This document shows positions 8,324-16,085 of a DNA stretch of 64,000 nucleotides, piece by piece (positions within the stretch are counted from its first letter, which is position 1; every line of letters begins with the position of its first letter). The stretch is from an uncultured Bryobacteraceae bacterium (lineage in GTDB: Bacteria > Acidobacteriota > Terriglobia > Bryobacterales > Bryobacteraceae), in the NCBI GenBank assembly GCA_938027685.1, contig CALJAM010000017.1:1-64000 (forward strand). The letters are read 5' to 3'. The notes beneath the pieces were generated by a model. It saw only the letters and a list, made by a program, of their open reading frames with translations, did not search any database and was not told the origin of the DNA. The position numbers and the translations under genes are program-made.

Positions 8324-8637
8324 TCCTGGCGACGACGTTCGAGGTACCGGGCAGGCGAATCCGGCGTGTGCTGGGGCTGGTTCGCGGCAACTGCGTACGT
8401 GCCCGCCATCTGGGCAGGGATTTCCTGGCTCTGCTGCGCAACCTGGTGGGCGGGGAAGTCTACGAGTACACCAAGCTCCTGGCGGAAAGCCGCGAGCAGG
8501 CGCTGGACCGTATGCTCGCGGAAGCGCGTGAACTGGGCGCGAACGCGGTGGTCGGCCTGCGCTTCATGACCTCCGATGTCGGCGCGGGCATGGCGGAGAT
8601 CCTGGCCTACGGGACGGCTGTGGTCCTGGAAGAGTGA
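8320..8637 (+). CDS. YbjQ/UPF0145 family protein
   Basis: A 105-residue protein of the YbjQ family, whose members form pentameric rings and are annotated as putative heavy-metal-binding proteins. Family features seen are VPGRRIRRVLGLVRGNCVRAR-type start, GGEVYEYTKLLAESREQALDRM, LGANAVVGLRF and the final ILAYGTAVVLE. The start is GTG at 8320, overlapping the anti-sigma stop as GTGA, with AGGAGGG at 8306-8312 as ribosome binding site. Its place as third gene of the sigma/anti-sigma cassette suggests it is part of the response circuit; its biochemical role is not established. Confidence 0.85.
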   Translation: MILATTFEVPGRRIRRVLGLVRGNCVRARHLGRDFLALLRNLVGGEVYEYTKLLAESREQALDRMLAEARELGANAVVGLRFMTSDVGAGMAEILAYGTAVVLEE

Positions 8638-8808
8638 TTCAGAGCCGGGATGCCGCTCGCGCCGAGCGAGCTCGAAGCCGGGAAGACGCGCCCGGCGCGT
8701 GAGTTGGACCGCCCGAAATCGTGTTTTCCCTTAGCTGACCTCTTGCACGCCCGCGAGTCGGACGCCGGCGCCGACGCCTGGCGATCCCGCCCCTCGGGCG
8801 CCGGGCGC

Positions 8809-8814
8809 TACAAT
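8809..8814 (+). promoter_or_regulatory. -10-like TACAAT upstream of a conserved hypothetical gene
   Basis: TACAAT lies 33 nt before the GTG at 8848, inside the open frame that extends upstream from that GTG. This argues for the shorter protein start. No clear -35 accompanies it. Confidence 0.35.
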
Positions 8815-8847
8815 ACCAGCGAGATTGTTCTCGTTCGGGATCTCGCG

Positions 8848-9330
8848 GTGGCGGCATCCACCAACAAGAAGGTCGTCATCCGCCGGTTCGATCGCGAGTC
8901 GCTGGCCGGCTACGTCAACCCGCAAACGTACCTGGCGCGCGGCGGCATCGAGCTCTTGAGTCTGACCGGCAAGTTTGTGCTGGTGCCGCTGGAGGAAGTC
9001 AAGTCGGTGGACTTCGTACGAGACTTCGAGTCCGCGGACGAACCCGAGCAGGCGTTTTTCCGAACCCGCCCGAAATCCGTGGGGCTGTGGGTCCGCCTGC
9101 ATTTCCGGGACGGCGAGCAGATGGAGGGTTTGCTCCCCAACGATCTGTTGCTTTGCGAACCGGAGGGCTTCACGGTCGTGCCGCCCAATCCCACTTCACG
9201 GCGGCAGCGCGTGTTCGTGCCGCGCTCGGCCCTGACGCGAGTTCAGGTGCTGGGTGTGATCGGCAGCCCCCGCCGCGAGGAACGCAAAGCGCCCGCCCGC
9301 AGGGCCGAGCAGATGCCTCTATTCGAGTGA
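8848..9330 (+). CDS. Conserved hypothetical protein ending in MPLFE
   Basis: I do not recognise a named family. The shorter form from GTG 8848 has 160 residues. The frame is open to an ATG at 8650, but the first 66 residues would be low-complexity and a TACAAT hexamer lies within them. The protein opens with KKVVIRRFDRESLAGYVNP, continues with a beta-rich segment (GIELLSLTGKFVLVPLEEVKSVDFVRDF) and GLWVRLHFRDGEQMEGLLPNDLLL, and ends with a basic linker. The alternating pattern suggests a small beta-barrel like Hfq/SmA or PilZ folds, but that is only an impression. Confidence 0.6.
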   Translation: MAASTNKKVVIRRFDRESLAGYVNPQTYLARGGIELLSLTGKFVLVPLEEVKSVDFVRDFESADEPEQAFFRTRPKSVGLWVRLHFRDGEQMEGLLPNDLLLCEPEGFTVVPPNPTSRRQRVFVPRSALTRVQVLGVIGSPRREERKAPARRAEQMPLFE

Positions 9331-9337
9331 AACTGCC

Positions 9338-9997
9338 CTAACGGCGACAGGGCGCAGCCAGCCGGCAATACGCCAGATCGAGCCAGCGGTTGTCGGAGGT
9401 CGCCTGCACGAAGGTCAACGAATCCAGGACGAACTTGCGCGAGTAAGGGAAACGCTCCCACAAGCGGCGCGCCTTTTCGGCGATCTCCCACAGCAACGCG
9501 GGGTCGAAATCCTGGGCTACCGTGATGTGCGGGTGGTAGGGGTAAGGTTCGGCAAACCACAGCGGCCCCTGGCTGAGCGCGTCGTGCAGCGCCAACAGCT
9601 CGTCCCACCCCTTGCGAACTGAAACGTATGCCACGAAAGTGTTTTCGAAGACTTCGATGCCGCCGGTTTCGACCTCGAAGGCCGGAAAAGCTTCCGCCTT
9701 GTCGCGGATCAACTGCCACGCCTCCTCGGGAGGCAGGCTCAGGGAGCGCGCCGGCAGGATCGTAACGTGAGCGTGCGGGATGCAGTCGGGAACCAGTGCG
9801 CGGCGCATGTCGTCGAGGTACGAGCCCAAGGGGTCGGGAATATAGCTGACCACCGCGTAGCTGTTGATGGGCTGCGCACCGTTTCCGCGCGGACAGGGGC
9901 CGGACTCCTCACGCTCGGATCGCACGGCTGTCAGACCGGCTGTCTTCTTCGCTTGGCCCCCGCTTGGCGAAGGCATGACTTCGTCGGCAGGTTCCAT
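9338..9997 (-). CDS. 2'-5' RNA ligase family (LigT-like, 2H phosphoesterase) protein
   Basis: A 2H-superfamily protein of up to 219 residues with both signature H-x-T motifs, HVT (77-79) and HIT (157-159), in the usual spacing of about 80 residues. Such proteins hydrolyse or ligate 2'-5' linked or cyclic phosphate RNA ends. The first 43 residues are low complexity, and the conserved fold appears to begin near INSYAVVSYIPDP, so the true start may be internal. It shares the strand with the small gene just upstream at 10004-10327 and is probably co-transcribed with it (6-bp gap). Confidence 0.78.
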   Translation of the reverse strand: MEPADEVMPSPSGGQAKKTAGLTAVRSEREESGPCPRGNGAQPINSYAVVSYIPDPLGSYLDDMRRALVPDCIPHAHVTILPARSLSLPPEEAWQLIRDKAEAFPAFEVETGGIEVFENTFVAYVSVRKGWDELLALHDALSQGPLWFAEPYPYHPHITVAQDFDPALLWEIAEKARRLWERFPYSRKFVLDSLTFVQATSDNRWLDLAYCRLAAPCRR

Positions 9998-10003
9998 GGG
10001 ACG

Positions 10004-10327
10004 TCAGGGCGTCGATGATGGGGCTTCGGCGGGATGGCTGCTCCCGTTCCCTGCGGGAGGCTCCGTCAGCTCCCACCTCGCCTCTTCAAATCCCACGTAC
10101 TTGCAGATTCGCAGTTCGCCCTGCTCAGATTCTAGCAGATCGCCCACGCGTAGCGGCGTTCCCCGGTCGCGCAGCAGGAACCACGCGGCATAGGGCGTTC
10201 GCGCTTCGATCCAACCGTCCTCGCGGTAGTCTTTCGGACGCACGACCGCGGCGCCGCCGGTGTGCGGCGCCCATCGGAACTGCTCCTGTTGCGCGTCCCT
10301 GAGGCGATGAATCTTGTAACGGGGCAT
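10004..10327 (-). CDS. Conserved hypothetical protein, 107 residues
   Basis: Not a family I can name. It opens MPRYKIHRLRDAQQEQFRWAPH and contains a VRPKDY segment, then AWFLLRDRGTPLRVGDLLES and LRICKYVGFEEARWEL. The compact pattern of charged and aromatic residues looks like a genuine soluble domain, and the C-terminal 15 residues are low complexity. A GACAAT hexamer lies 8 nt upstream of the ATG on the minus strand. The gene precedes the LigT-like gene by 6 bp, so the two probably form an operon. Confidence 0.55.
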   Translation of the reverse strand: MPRYKIHRLRDAQQEQFRWAPHTGGAAVVRPKDYREDGWIEARTPYAAWFLLRDRGTPLRVGDLLESEQGELRICKYVGFEEARWELTEPPAGNGSSHPAEAPSSTP

Positions 10328-10420
10328 AACGTCCCATTGTCACTCAACACGGGCACGATGCGTCGGCCGGCCATCGGCGTCCGAGTAGGGGCTTGCGATC
10401 TGTCAGAATTGAGGGTACGC

Positions 10421-11638
10421 ATGAAGGGACGCGCCTGGTGGATCGCCGGAGTGCTGGCGGCGGCTGCAGCAGGGGCCTGGCTGGTCCGACGCAGTCTTTC
10501 CGCGCCTCCCGAAGTCATGTTCGCTACGGTCCAACGGGGCGAGCTTACGAACACGCTGACCACCAACGGCAAGGTGGAGCCCGCGGAGTTCGTCGTGGTC
10601 CGGAGCGAGCGTGAGGGAACGGTAGTCCGGGTCGCCGTAGAGCGCGGCGCGCAGGTAAACAGGGGCGACATCATCGCAGAACTGGACGATCAGGAGGCGC
10701 GGACCGAGCTGGCGGCAGCGGAGGCGCGCGTGGCTGCGGCACGAGCTTCACTGGAGCTGATTCGCGCAGGCGGACGCGCCGCCGAACTGGCCGAGATCGC
10801 GGCCTCGCTAGAGCGGACACGCCTGGAGCTCAAAGAAGCCGAACGCGAGCTGCAATCGCTGGAGAAGCTGCTGGCGAAGCAGGCTGCCACCGCGCGGGAA
10901 GTGCAGGCGGCCAAAGACCGCCTGGAGCGTGCGCGCTTGGAACAAAAAGGGCTCGAGCAACGGCGCACTGCGCTGGTTTCAGCACAGGATCGCGAGGCTG
11001 CCGAGGCGCGGCTGCGTGAAGCAGAATCCGCGCGCGATCAAGCCGCCCAGCGCCTGGCGCAATGCCGCATACAGTCGCCGCTCAACGGAACCGTATACGA
11101 ACTGCGGATCCGCCGCGGCGACTACCTGAGAGCGGGTGACGCGGTCGCCGGCGTGGGCAAGTTGGATCCCGTTCGCGTCCGGGTCTACGTGGACGAACCC
11201 GAGCTGGGCCGCCTGGCGTCCGGGTTGCCGGTAGTGGTCACCTGGGACGCGGAACCCGGGCGACGATGGCAGGGCAGCATCGAGCAGCTTCCGCTGCAAG
11301 TCACGGCGCTGGGCACGCGCCAGGTCGGCGAAGTCGTGCTTACCGTCGCCAATCCGGAGCGAGACCTCCTGCCCGGAGCGAACGTGAACGCGGAGATCCG
11401 CACTCAAGTGATTCGCGACGGCCTGATCATTCCCAAGGAGGCCGTTCGACGCCGGAGCGAGCAGACGGGCGTCTGGGTCCTGGCGGGAGACCGTGTGCGT
11501 TGGCGACCCGTGCGCCTGGGGGCCGCCACGCTGACCCGCGCCCAAGTCCTGGATGGCCTGCGCGAGGGCGAACGCGTGGCTCTAGGACCCGGCGAAGCCT
11601 TGCGGGACGGCCTCCGCGTTCGCCCTCTGGCGCCCTAA
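10421..11638 (+). CDS. HlyD/MacA-type efflux periplasmic adaptor
   Basis: A membrane-fusion protein of about 405 residues from the ATG at 10421; GAGGG five nt upstream serves as ribosome binding site. It has an N-terminal membrane anchor (about 7-24), a lipoyl half-motif around GTVVRVAVERGAQVNRGDIIAELDD, a long heptad-rich alpha hairpin (roughly 90-205), the second lipoyl half near CRIQSPLNGTVYELRIRRGDYLRAGD, and beta-barrel and membrane-proximal domains to the end. Such adaptors link an inner-membrane ABC or RND pump to an outer-membrane channel. No pump gene lies next to it, which is unusual. Confidence 0.87.
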   Translation: MKGRAWWIAGVLAAAAAGAWLVRRSLSAPPEVMFATVQRGELTNTLTTNGKVEPAEFVVVRSEREGTVVRVAVERGAQVNRGDIIAELDDQEARTELAAAEARVAAARASLELIRAGGRAAELAEIAASLERTRLELKEAERELQSLEKLLAKQAATAREVQAAKDRLERARLEQKGLEQRRTALVSAQDREAAEARLREAESARDQAAQRLAQCRIQSPLNGTVYELRIRRGDYLRAGDAVAGVGKLDPVRVRVYVDEPELGRLASGLPVVVTWDAEPGRRWQGSIEQLPLQVTALGTRQVGEVVLTVANPERDLLPGANVNAEIRTQVIRDGLIIPKEAVRRRSEQTGVWVLAGDRVRWRPVRLGAATLTRAQVLDGLREGERVALGPGEALRDGLRVRPLAP

Positions 11639-11651
11639 AGAGAGCCGCTGA

Positions 11652-12119
11652 CTAGGACATCTGCTGGCTGAGATACAGTTGGAGGCCCGTCTGCTCGATG
11701 AGGCCGAGCTGCGTTTCGAGAAAGTCGGTGTGGCCTTCTTCATCCTGAAGCAGCGACTCGAACAGCTCCTTAGAGCCGTTGTCGCCCGCTTCCTGGCAGA
11801 TCCGGGCCGAAGCGTTGTAGGCCGCCACGGCGCCCCGCTCCATCTCCAGTTGCCTTCGAAGCAACTCGGGCACGTCAGCGGCGGCTTTGATGTCGAAGTG
11901 GCCGCCCATCTCCGGCGTGCCTTCCAGGAAAAGGATGCGCTCCAGGAGCCGTTCGGCATGTTTCATTTCGCCGATCGCCTGCTTCTGGATGAGCGAAGCC
12001 AAATGCTTCAGCCCCCAGTTTTCGCACATTTCGGCATCCAGCATGTACTGGTGAATGGCGGTCAGCTCGTCGTGGAGAGCTTCGTTCAGACGGGCGATAA
12101 CAGTTTCATTTCCCTTCAT
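11652..12119 (-). CDS. bfr: Bacterioferritin
   Basis: Heme-containing iron-storage ferritin of 155 residues. All ferroxidase ligands are in their standard numbered positions: E18, E51, H54, E94, E127 and H130. M52, the axial ligand for the shared heme, is also present. The 24-mer oxidises Fe(II) and stores ferric mineral in the cytosol. The gene overlaps the 3' end of the fur-family gene by 14 bp, so both should be made from one iron-responsive transcript that starts at the operator near 12620. Confidence 0.96.
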   Translation of the reverse strand: MKGNETVIARLNEALHDELTAIHQYMLDAEMCENWGLKHLASLIQKQAIGEMKHAERLLERILFLEGTPEMGGHFDIKAAADVPELLRRQLEMERGAVAAYNASARICQEAGDNGSKELFESLLQDEEGHTDFLETQLGLIEQTGLQLYLSQQMS

Positions 12120-12600
12120 GTGACTGTCTCCCTGATGATTGCCGCGGGGGCGTCTTGGTGCTGCGCGCGCACTGCGCGCATACCCCCATGAATTGTACCG
12201 AGTAATCAAGCACTCGAAAACCTCGCGCCGCACGGCCGGGTCCGGGCAGCCTGTCGAGCGCCGGCTGGTGGAGATCCACGACCGCATCGCAGAGCACGCA
12301 GACGAGGTGATGATGGCGGCGCTCGGGAACCTCGAAGCGCGTGGCGGCGCCTGCGTACCAGACTTTGCGTACCACACCGGCGCGCACCATGACCTCCAGC
12401 GCGCGGTAGACGGTTGCGCGGGATATCCCCGGCAGCCGCCGCGCCACGTCCTCGTAAAGCTGATCCGCGGTGGGGTGGTCGCGCCTGGCGGCGAGCGCCT
12501 CCAGCACGGCACGCCGCTGAACGGTGAGCGGGAGCCCTCGACGTGGGCAGAGCCCCTCCAGTCCGGCGACGGCGGCGCGGCGTCCTGCGTGCGACTTCAT
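12106..12600 (-). CDS. Fur/PerR-family metalloregulator
   Basis: A Fur-superfamily repressor of 164 residues. The winged helix runs to about 85 (LTVQRRAVLEALA, HPTADQLYEDVARRLPGISRATVYRALEVMVRAGVV). The regulatory site follows with HHHLVC (96-101), and two CxxC pairs (C101-C104, C141-C144) form the structural zinc site. Whether it senses iron, peroxide or zinc cannot be read reliably; coupling to bfr favours iron or peroxide. The ATG at 12598-12600 lies directly next to a strong inverted repeat that overlaps its promoter, implying autoregulation. Confidence 0.9.
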   Translation of the reverse strand: MKSHAGRRAAVAGLEGLCPRRGLPLTVQRRAVLEALAARRDHPTADQLYEDVARRLPGISRATVYRALEVMVRAGVVRKVWYAGAATRFEVPERRHHHLVCVLCDAVVDLHQPALDRLPGPGRAARGFRVLDYSVQFMGVCAQCARSTKTPPRQSSGRQSHEGK

Positions 12601-12604
12601 CCTA

Positions 12605-12640
12605 ATTGCGATTTTATCTCAAATGCATAAAAATCGCAAT
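12605..12640 (-). promoter_or_regulatory. Fur-family operator overlapping the fur-bfr promoter
   Basis: A near-perfect inverted repeat, ATTGCGATTTTAT (12605-12617) and ATAAAAATCGCAAT (12627-12640), flanks a 9-bp centre. On the minus strand it contains TTGCGA (12639-12634), a 17-bp spacer and TAAAAT (12616-12611), a good sigma-70 promoter. The ATG follows the -10 by 10 nt. The dyad symmetry over the promoter elements is what an autoregulated metalloregulator operon shows; the exact regulator is inferred. Confidence 0.7.
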
Positions 12641-12656
12641 CGGCTGCAAGCCCGTC

Positions 12657-13830
12657 TCACGGCGCGTGCTTCAGCCATCTCTCGAAGAAGCTCTGCCATG
12701 CGGGGTCGATCGCGGGACCGTTGGGCTTGTGCCCGTCCGAGGTCGGCACGAACTCCAGCCGCTCGGGGACGCCCAGCAGACGGAAGACCTCGCGCGCCCG
12801 ATGGACATAGCCCCGGCTCTGCCGGTCGTCGGAGTGGCCTCCGCAATCCTCGCAGTGGCCCGATCCGTCGATGATCAACAGCGGGCGCGGCGCGGCCAGC
12901 GCGAGAATCTCGTGGGGATCGTGCTCGAAGCCGGGCCGCCCCGGATCGGGATTGAGCAGGCTCAGCACGGTGCGCTCGGGCGTGGGAATGTCCGGGAAGG
13001 GTCGCAGCCAGTCCAGGTACCAGGGTGCGTACCAGTTGCCGCCTCCGTTCAGAGCGATGTGCGGGTCGACCGACACGACGGCGCGGAATTCCGGCGCGAA
13101 CGCAGCCACGTACAGCGCCGCTTTGGCGCCCGGCGAAAAGCCGATGAAGCCGAAGCGCTTCGAATCCACCTGCCTCAAAGTGCGCAGGTACTGCGCCTGG
13201 CGGCGCGCATCGTAGACCATTTTCGCAATGGGCAGCCAGTGCCCGAAACGTTCGTAAAGTTTCTCCGGAGCTCCGGTGCGGGCCGTGCTTCCTTCCCGGT
13301 AGTGACGGATGAAAGCCCAACCGGTCAGCACGACGTACCCGCGGGAGGCCAGCCAGCTTCCCCACCATGCTTCCGGCGCGGTGAAGTCCGGGGTGCTCGA
13401 GCTCCGGCAGACGACGGCGGGAAACGGCCCCGGCCCCTGGTTGCGCGGCGACAGCAGCAGGTGCTTCTGGTAAAAGCCCCTTTCGAGGGGAGGTCGAGGC
13501 GGATGCGCGTATACGTTTCGAGCTCGCGGGTCTCGAGGATGCGAGCCTGGCGGATGTCGCCGAACCAGCGCCGATCGCGGCGGTCCGGCTCCGGCTTGCC
13601 CAGTATGCGGGTCCACAGCGCCGCCAGTTCGGGCCGACGTTTCCGATACCAGTCGCGTGCCGACCGAAGCCCTTCGATCAACGAGGGAATGATCTGGTGC
13701 TCGGCGCCCGGTTGGGGGCGGGACTTTCGCGCGAGGTCACGCGGTGGTAGGTGAGGCGAACCGAATCCGCCGGAGTCTGTGGGCAGGCGACCAGCGTACA
13801 GGCGCAGAGCAACGGCGCCAGGCGGATCAC
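12657..13830 (-). pseudogene. Secreted lipoprotein esterase (acetyl-xylan-esterase-like), twice frameshifted
   Basis: Three frames together spell one protein. From GTG 13830 (overlapping the kinase stop as GTGA) comes a lipoprotein signal MIRLAPLLCACTLVAC with lipobox LVAC, then LTYHRVTSRE. A first shift near 13710-13725 leads to PQPGAEHQIIPSLIEGLRSARDWYRKRRPELA. A second near 13480-13492 leads to LERGFYQKHLLLSP and the alpha/beta-hydrolase core with GFSPG (nucleophile elbow) and a C-terminal DGH. Each shift would be repaired by one extra C in a C-rich run. Either the gene is newly dead or the assembly has two homopolymer errors. Confidence 0.72.
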
Positions 13831-14315
13831 GGACGCACTACGGTGACGGAGTCGAAGCCCTCGTCAACGGTCGGGGGCACAAGCTTGGCCGCCATGCGCT
13901 CCAGCGCCTCCTCGGGCACCACGCGTGCGCGACGCCGGTTACGCTCCTTGCAGATCTCGAGGGGAACATCGAAGAAGAGGGCCTCCACGCTGCAGTTGAA
14001 CAACCGCGCGATCTGGATGTAGGGGCGCCGCTCCTGGGGCGTCAGGTGGGTGGCGTCCATGTAGGTCACGGGGCGGCCGATGGCGATGCGATGATACAGC
14101 AGGTACCGCATCGTGGGGAAAACCCGCGCGTGAATGGTTTGATCGGTCTCGTCATCGGCCAGCAATTTTCGTATGGCGTCCGACGACAGGCTGGGCAGCC
14201 GATGCGTCTCCAGGTACGTGGTTTTACCGGATCCCGGCAGTCCCACCACGACCACGATCCGCGAGCGCACTTCACGGGGCAAGGGCGGCCCCGGCATCGG
14301 TACGGGCGCAGGCAT
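13827..14315 (-). CDS. P-loop kinase of the polynucleotide-kinase type (AAA_33)
   Basis: A 162-residue ATP-binding protein with Walker A GLPGSGKT (25-32), SSDAIRKLL after it, YMDATHLTPQERRPYIQIARLF in the middle and FFDVPLEICKERNRRRARVVPEEALERM with the lid arginines. This arrangement matches the kinase domain of T4-Pnk-like and related small nucleotide or RNA kinases. The N-terminal 17 residues are Pro-rich. Its stop codon overlaps the start of the broken esterase gene as GTGA. Substrate cannot be deduced; a zeta-toxin-like role is less likely because no antitoxin gene is adjacent. Confidence 0.78.
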   Translation of the reverse strand: MPAPVPMPGPPLPREVRSRIVVVVGLPGSGKTTYLETHRLPSLSSDAIRKLLADDETDQTIHARVFPTMRYLLYHRIAIGRPVTYMDATHLTPQERRPYIQIARLFNCSVEALFFDVPLEICKERNRRRARVVPEEALERMAAKLVPPTVDEGFDSVTVVRP

Positions 14316-14381
14316 GGCCTCGAATAGTTGAGCTTAGCGCGCCCGCGAGCCGGCCGCACCCTGCCGGCCGGCGCGACGAGC

Positions 14382-14732
14382 TCAGGCGGCTTCCAGGTCG
14401 CCCCGGTCAGCCGCTTCCTGGCAGGGAAGGCAGAGGCTGCTCCAGGGAACCGCATTGAGCCGCCGGGCGCCGATGGGCCTGCCGCAGGCCCGACAGGTGC
14501 CGAATGTGCCCTCGCGAATTCTTTCCAGGGCCAAATCCAGCTGCGCAAGCAGAGCCGAAAGACGGTCGATCGTGCGGATCGCCAGCTCGCGCTCGCTGAA
14601 GTTGCGCATGCGATCCAGCTCGTCGCCGCCCCGCTCGATGGCGATCTGTGCCCGCTTACTGGCCAGTTCCTCAGCGATTTCACGGCGCCGGGCCTCGAGC
14701 AATTCCTGATATTTCTTCCAACGGTGAATCAT
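14382..14732 (-). CDS. DksA/TraR-family zinc-finger protein
   Basis: A 116-residue protein with an N-terminal coiled coil (about 5-75) and a C-terminal C4 zinc finger, C80-x2-C83 ... C101-x2-C104, in the context FGTCRACGRPIGARRLNAVPW, as in DksA-like regulators that insert into the RNA polymerase secondary channel. The acidic tip residues of E. coli DksA are not clearly conserved, so function as a stringent-response factor is uncertain. I chose the ATG at 14732 because GGGAGG lies 11 nt upstream and the preceding in-frame residues look non-coding. Confidence 0.85.
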   Translation of the reverse strand: MIHRWKKYQELLEARRREIAEELASKRAQIAIERGGDELDRMRNFSERELAIRTIDRLSALLAQLDLALERIREGTFGTCRACGRPIGARRLNAVPWSSLCLPCQEAADRGDLEAA

Positions 14733-14858
14733 CGCAGCCTCGACCTCCCACCTCGATTCTAAGTTCGGCGTGCCAAGACGGCCCATCCCGCGAACTCTGG
14801 AATTGGCAGCGAAAAACCGGGTAGGGGAGGTCGGCCTAGCCACCGGAGCCGGGCAGGG

Positions 14859-16085
14859 TCAGCGTCCGCCGCCCGCGGGAATCTCCACGGGCTGATCGAA
14901 TCGCACGCCTTCCCAGCGCGCCACCACGGCAGTGGCCAGACAGTTGCCCAGCACGTTGACCGAGGTGCGCACCATGTCCATGACGGCGTCGATGCCGAGC
15001 AGCACGGCGACGCCCTCCATGGGCAATCCGAAGGCGGCCACGGTGCCGGCCAGGATCACCAGGGAAGCGCGTGGCACCCCGGCCACGCCCTTGCTGGTGA
15101 GCATCAGCGTCAACATCATCAGCAGTTGCTGGCCCAAAGTCAAATCAATGCCGGCCGCCTGCGCCACGAACACCGAGGCCAGAGACAAATAAAGCGTACT
15201 ACCGTCCAGATTGAAGCTGTATCCGGTGGGAATCACGAAGGCCACGATGTGCCTGGGGACGCCGAACCGTTCCATGTTCTCGAGGGCCCGCGGCAGCGCC
15301 GCCTCGCTGGAAGCCGTGGAGAAGGCGATCAAGAAAGGTTCGCGCACCGTCCGATAGAAGGGCTTCAGAGGCACCCGCGCGACGAGCATCACGGGAACGA
15401 GTACGCCTGCCACGAACACGAACTGTGCGGCGTACATGGTGAGCACCAGCTTGCCCAAGCCCACCAGCACTCCCGAGCCCTTTCCGCCCACCGTGGCCGC
15501 CATGGCCGCCCCCACCCCCAGCGGCGCCAGGTACATCACGTAGCGGGTGTACTGGAACATGACTTCGGCCAGCGCCTCCATGAAGCGGACCACCGGCTGC
15601 GCGCGTTCGCCGATGGCTGCGCAGGCAGCCCCGAACAGCAAAGCAAAAACGACGATCTGGAGCACCTCGCCGCGGGCCATGGCGTCGATGATGCTGGCCG
15701 GGAAAACGTGCTCCAGCATGCCGGCCAACGAGGGCGGCGCTTGAGCGAGCGCGGTCTCCTGCTCAGTCTTGCGGAGCTCGAGTCCTTCGCCCGGGCGTGC
15801 AAGGTTCACCGCCGCCAGCCCCATGAAGAGGGCAATCGTGGTGACGATTTCGAAATAGACGATGGCCTTGAGGCCGATACGGCCCATCTGTTTAGGACTG
15901 CCGGCGCCGGCGATACCGTAAACGAGCGTGGCAAAGAGCAGTGGCGCGACGATGGACTTGATCAGGCGCAGGAAGACAGTGCTCACCGGCGTGAGTTTTG
16001 CCGAGAACCCGGGAGCAGCCAGACCCAACGCGATACCCAGGGCCATGCCAAGAAAGATCCAGCCGGTCAGCGAGATGCGCTTCAC
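14859..16085 (-). CDS. Dicarboxylate/amino-acid:cation symporter (DAACS family)
   Basis: An inner-membrane transporter of about 408 residues with the GltP/DctA fold. It shows eight or so hydrophobic segments, a serine-rich HP1-type loop (AFSTASSEAALPRALENM), the VIPTGYSFNLDGST motif and GVAGVPRASLVILAGT from HP2. Family members import C4-dicarboxylates, glutamate or aspartate with protons or sodium. The GTG start at 16085 overlaps the NAD kinase stop as GTGA and has GGGGGA just upstream. It is the last gene of the yqeY-xseB-ispA-tlyA-nadK operon. Glutamate versus C4-dicarboxylate specificity is undetermined. Confidence 0.9.
   Translation of the reverse strand: MKRISLTGWIFLGMALGIALGLAAPGFSAKLTPVSTVFLRLIKSIVAPLLFATLVYGIAGAGSPKQMGRIGLKAIVYFEIVTTIALFMGLAAVNLARPGEGLELRKTEQETALAQAPPSLAGMLEHVFPASIIDAMARGEVLQIVVFALLFGAACAAIGERAQPVVRFMEALAEVMFQYTRYVMYLAPLGVGAAMAATVGGKGSGVLVGLGKLVLTMYAAQFVFVAGVLVPVMLVARVPLKPFYRTVREPFLIAFSTASSEAALPRALENMERFGVPRHIVAFVIPTGYSFNLDGSTLYLSLASVFVAQAAGIDLTLGQQLLMMLTLMLTSKGVAGVPRASLVILAGTVAAFGLPMEGVAVLLGIDAVMDMVRTSVNVLGNCLATAVVARWEGVRFDQPVEIPAGGGR

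Noticed and set aside
12657-13681. Two separate genes covering the hydrolase region (12657-13616 and 13325-13681)
   Set aside because: The fragments join into one continuous esterase sequence when single-base shifts are allowed, and the N-terminal signal lies further upstream at 13830, so one broken gene explains all.
13827-14315. Zeta-type toxin of a toxin-antitoxin pair
   Set aside because: No small antitoxin gene is adjacent, and the sequence fits the T4-Pnk-like kinase pattern better.
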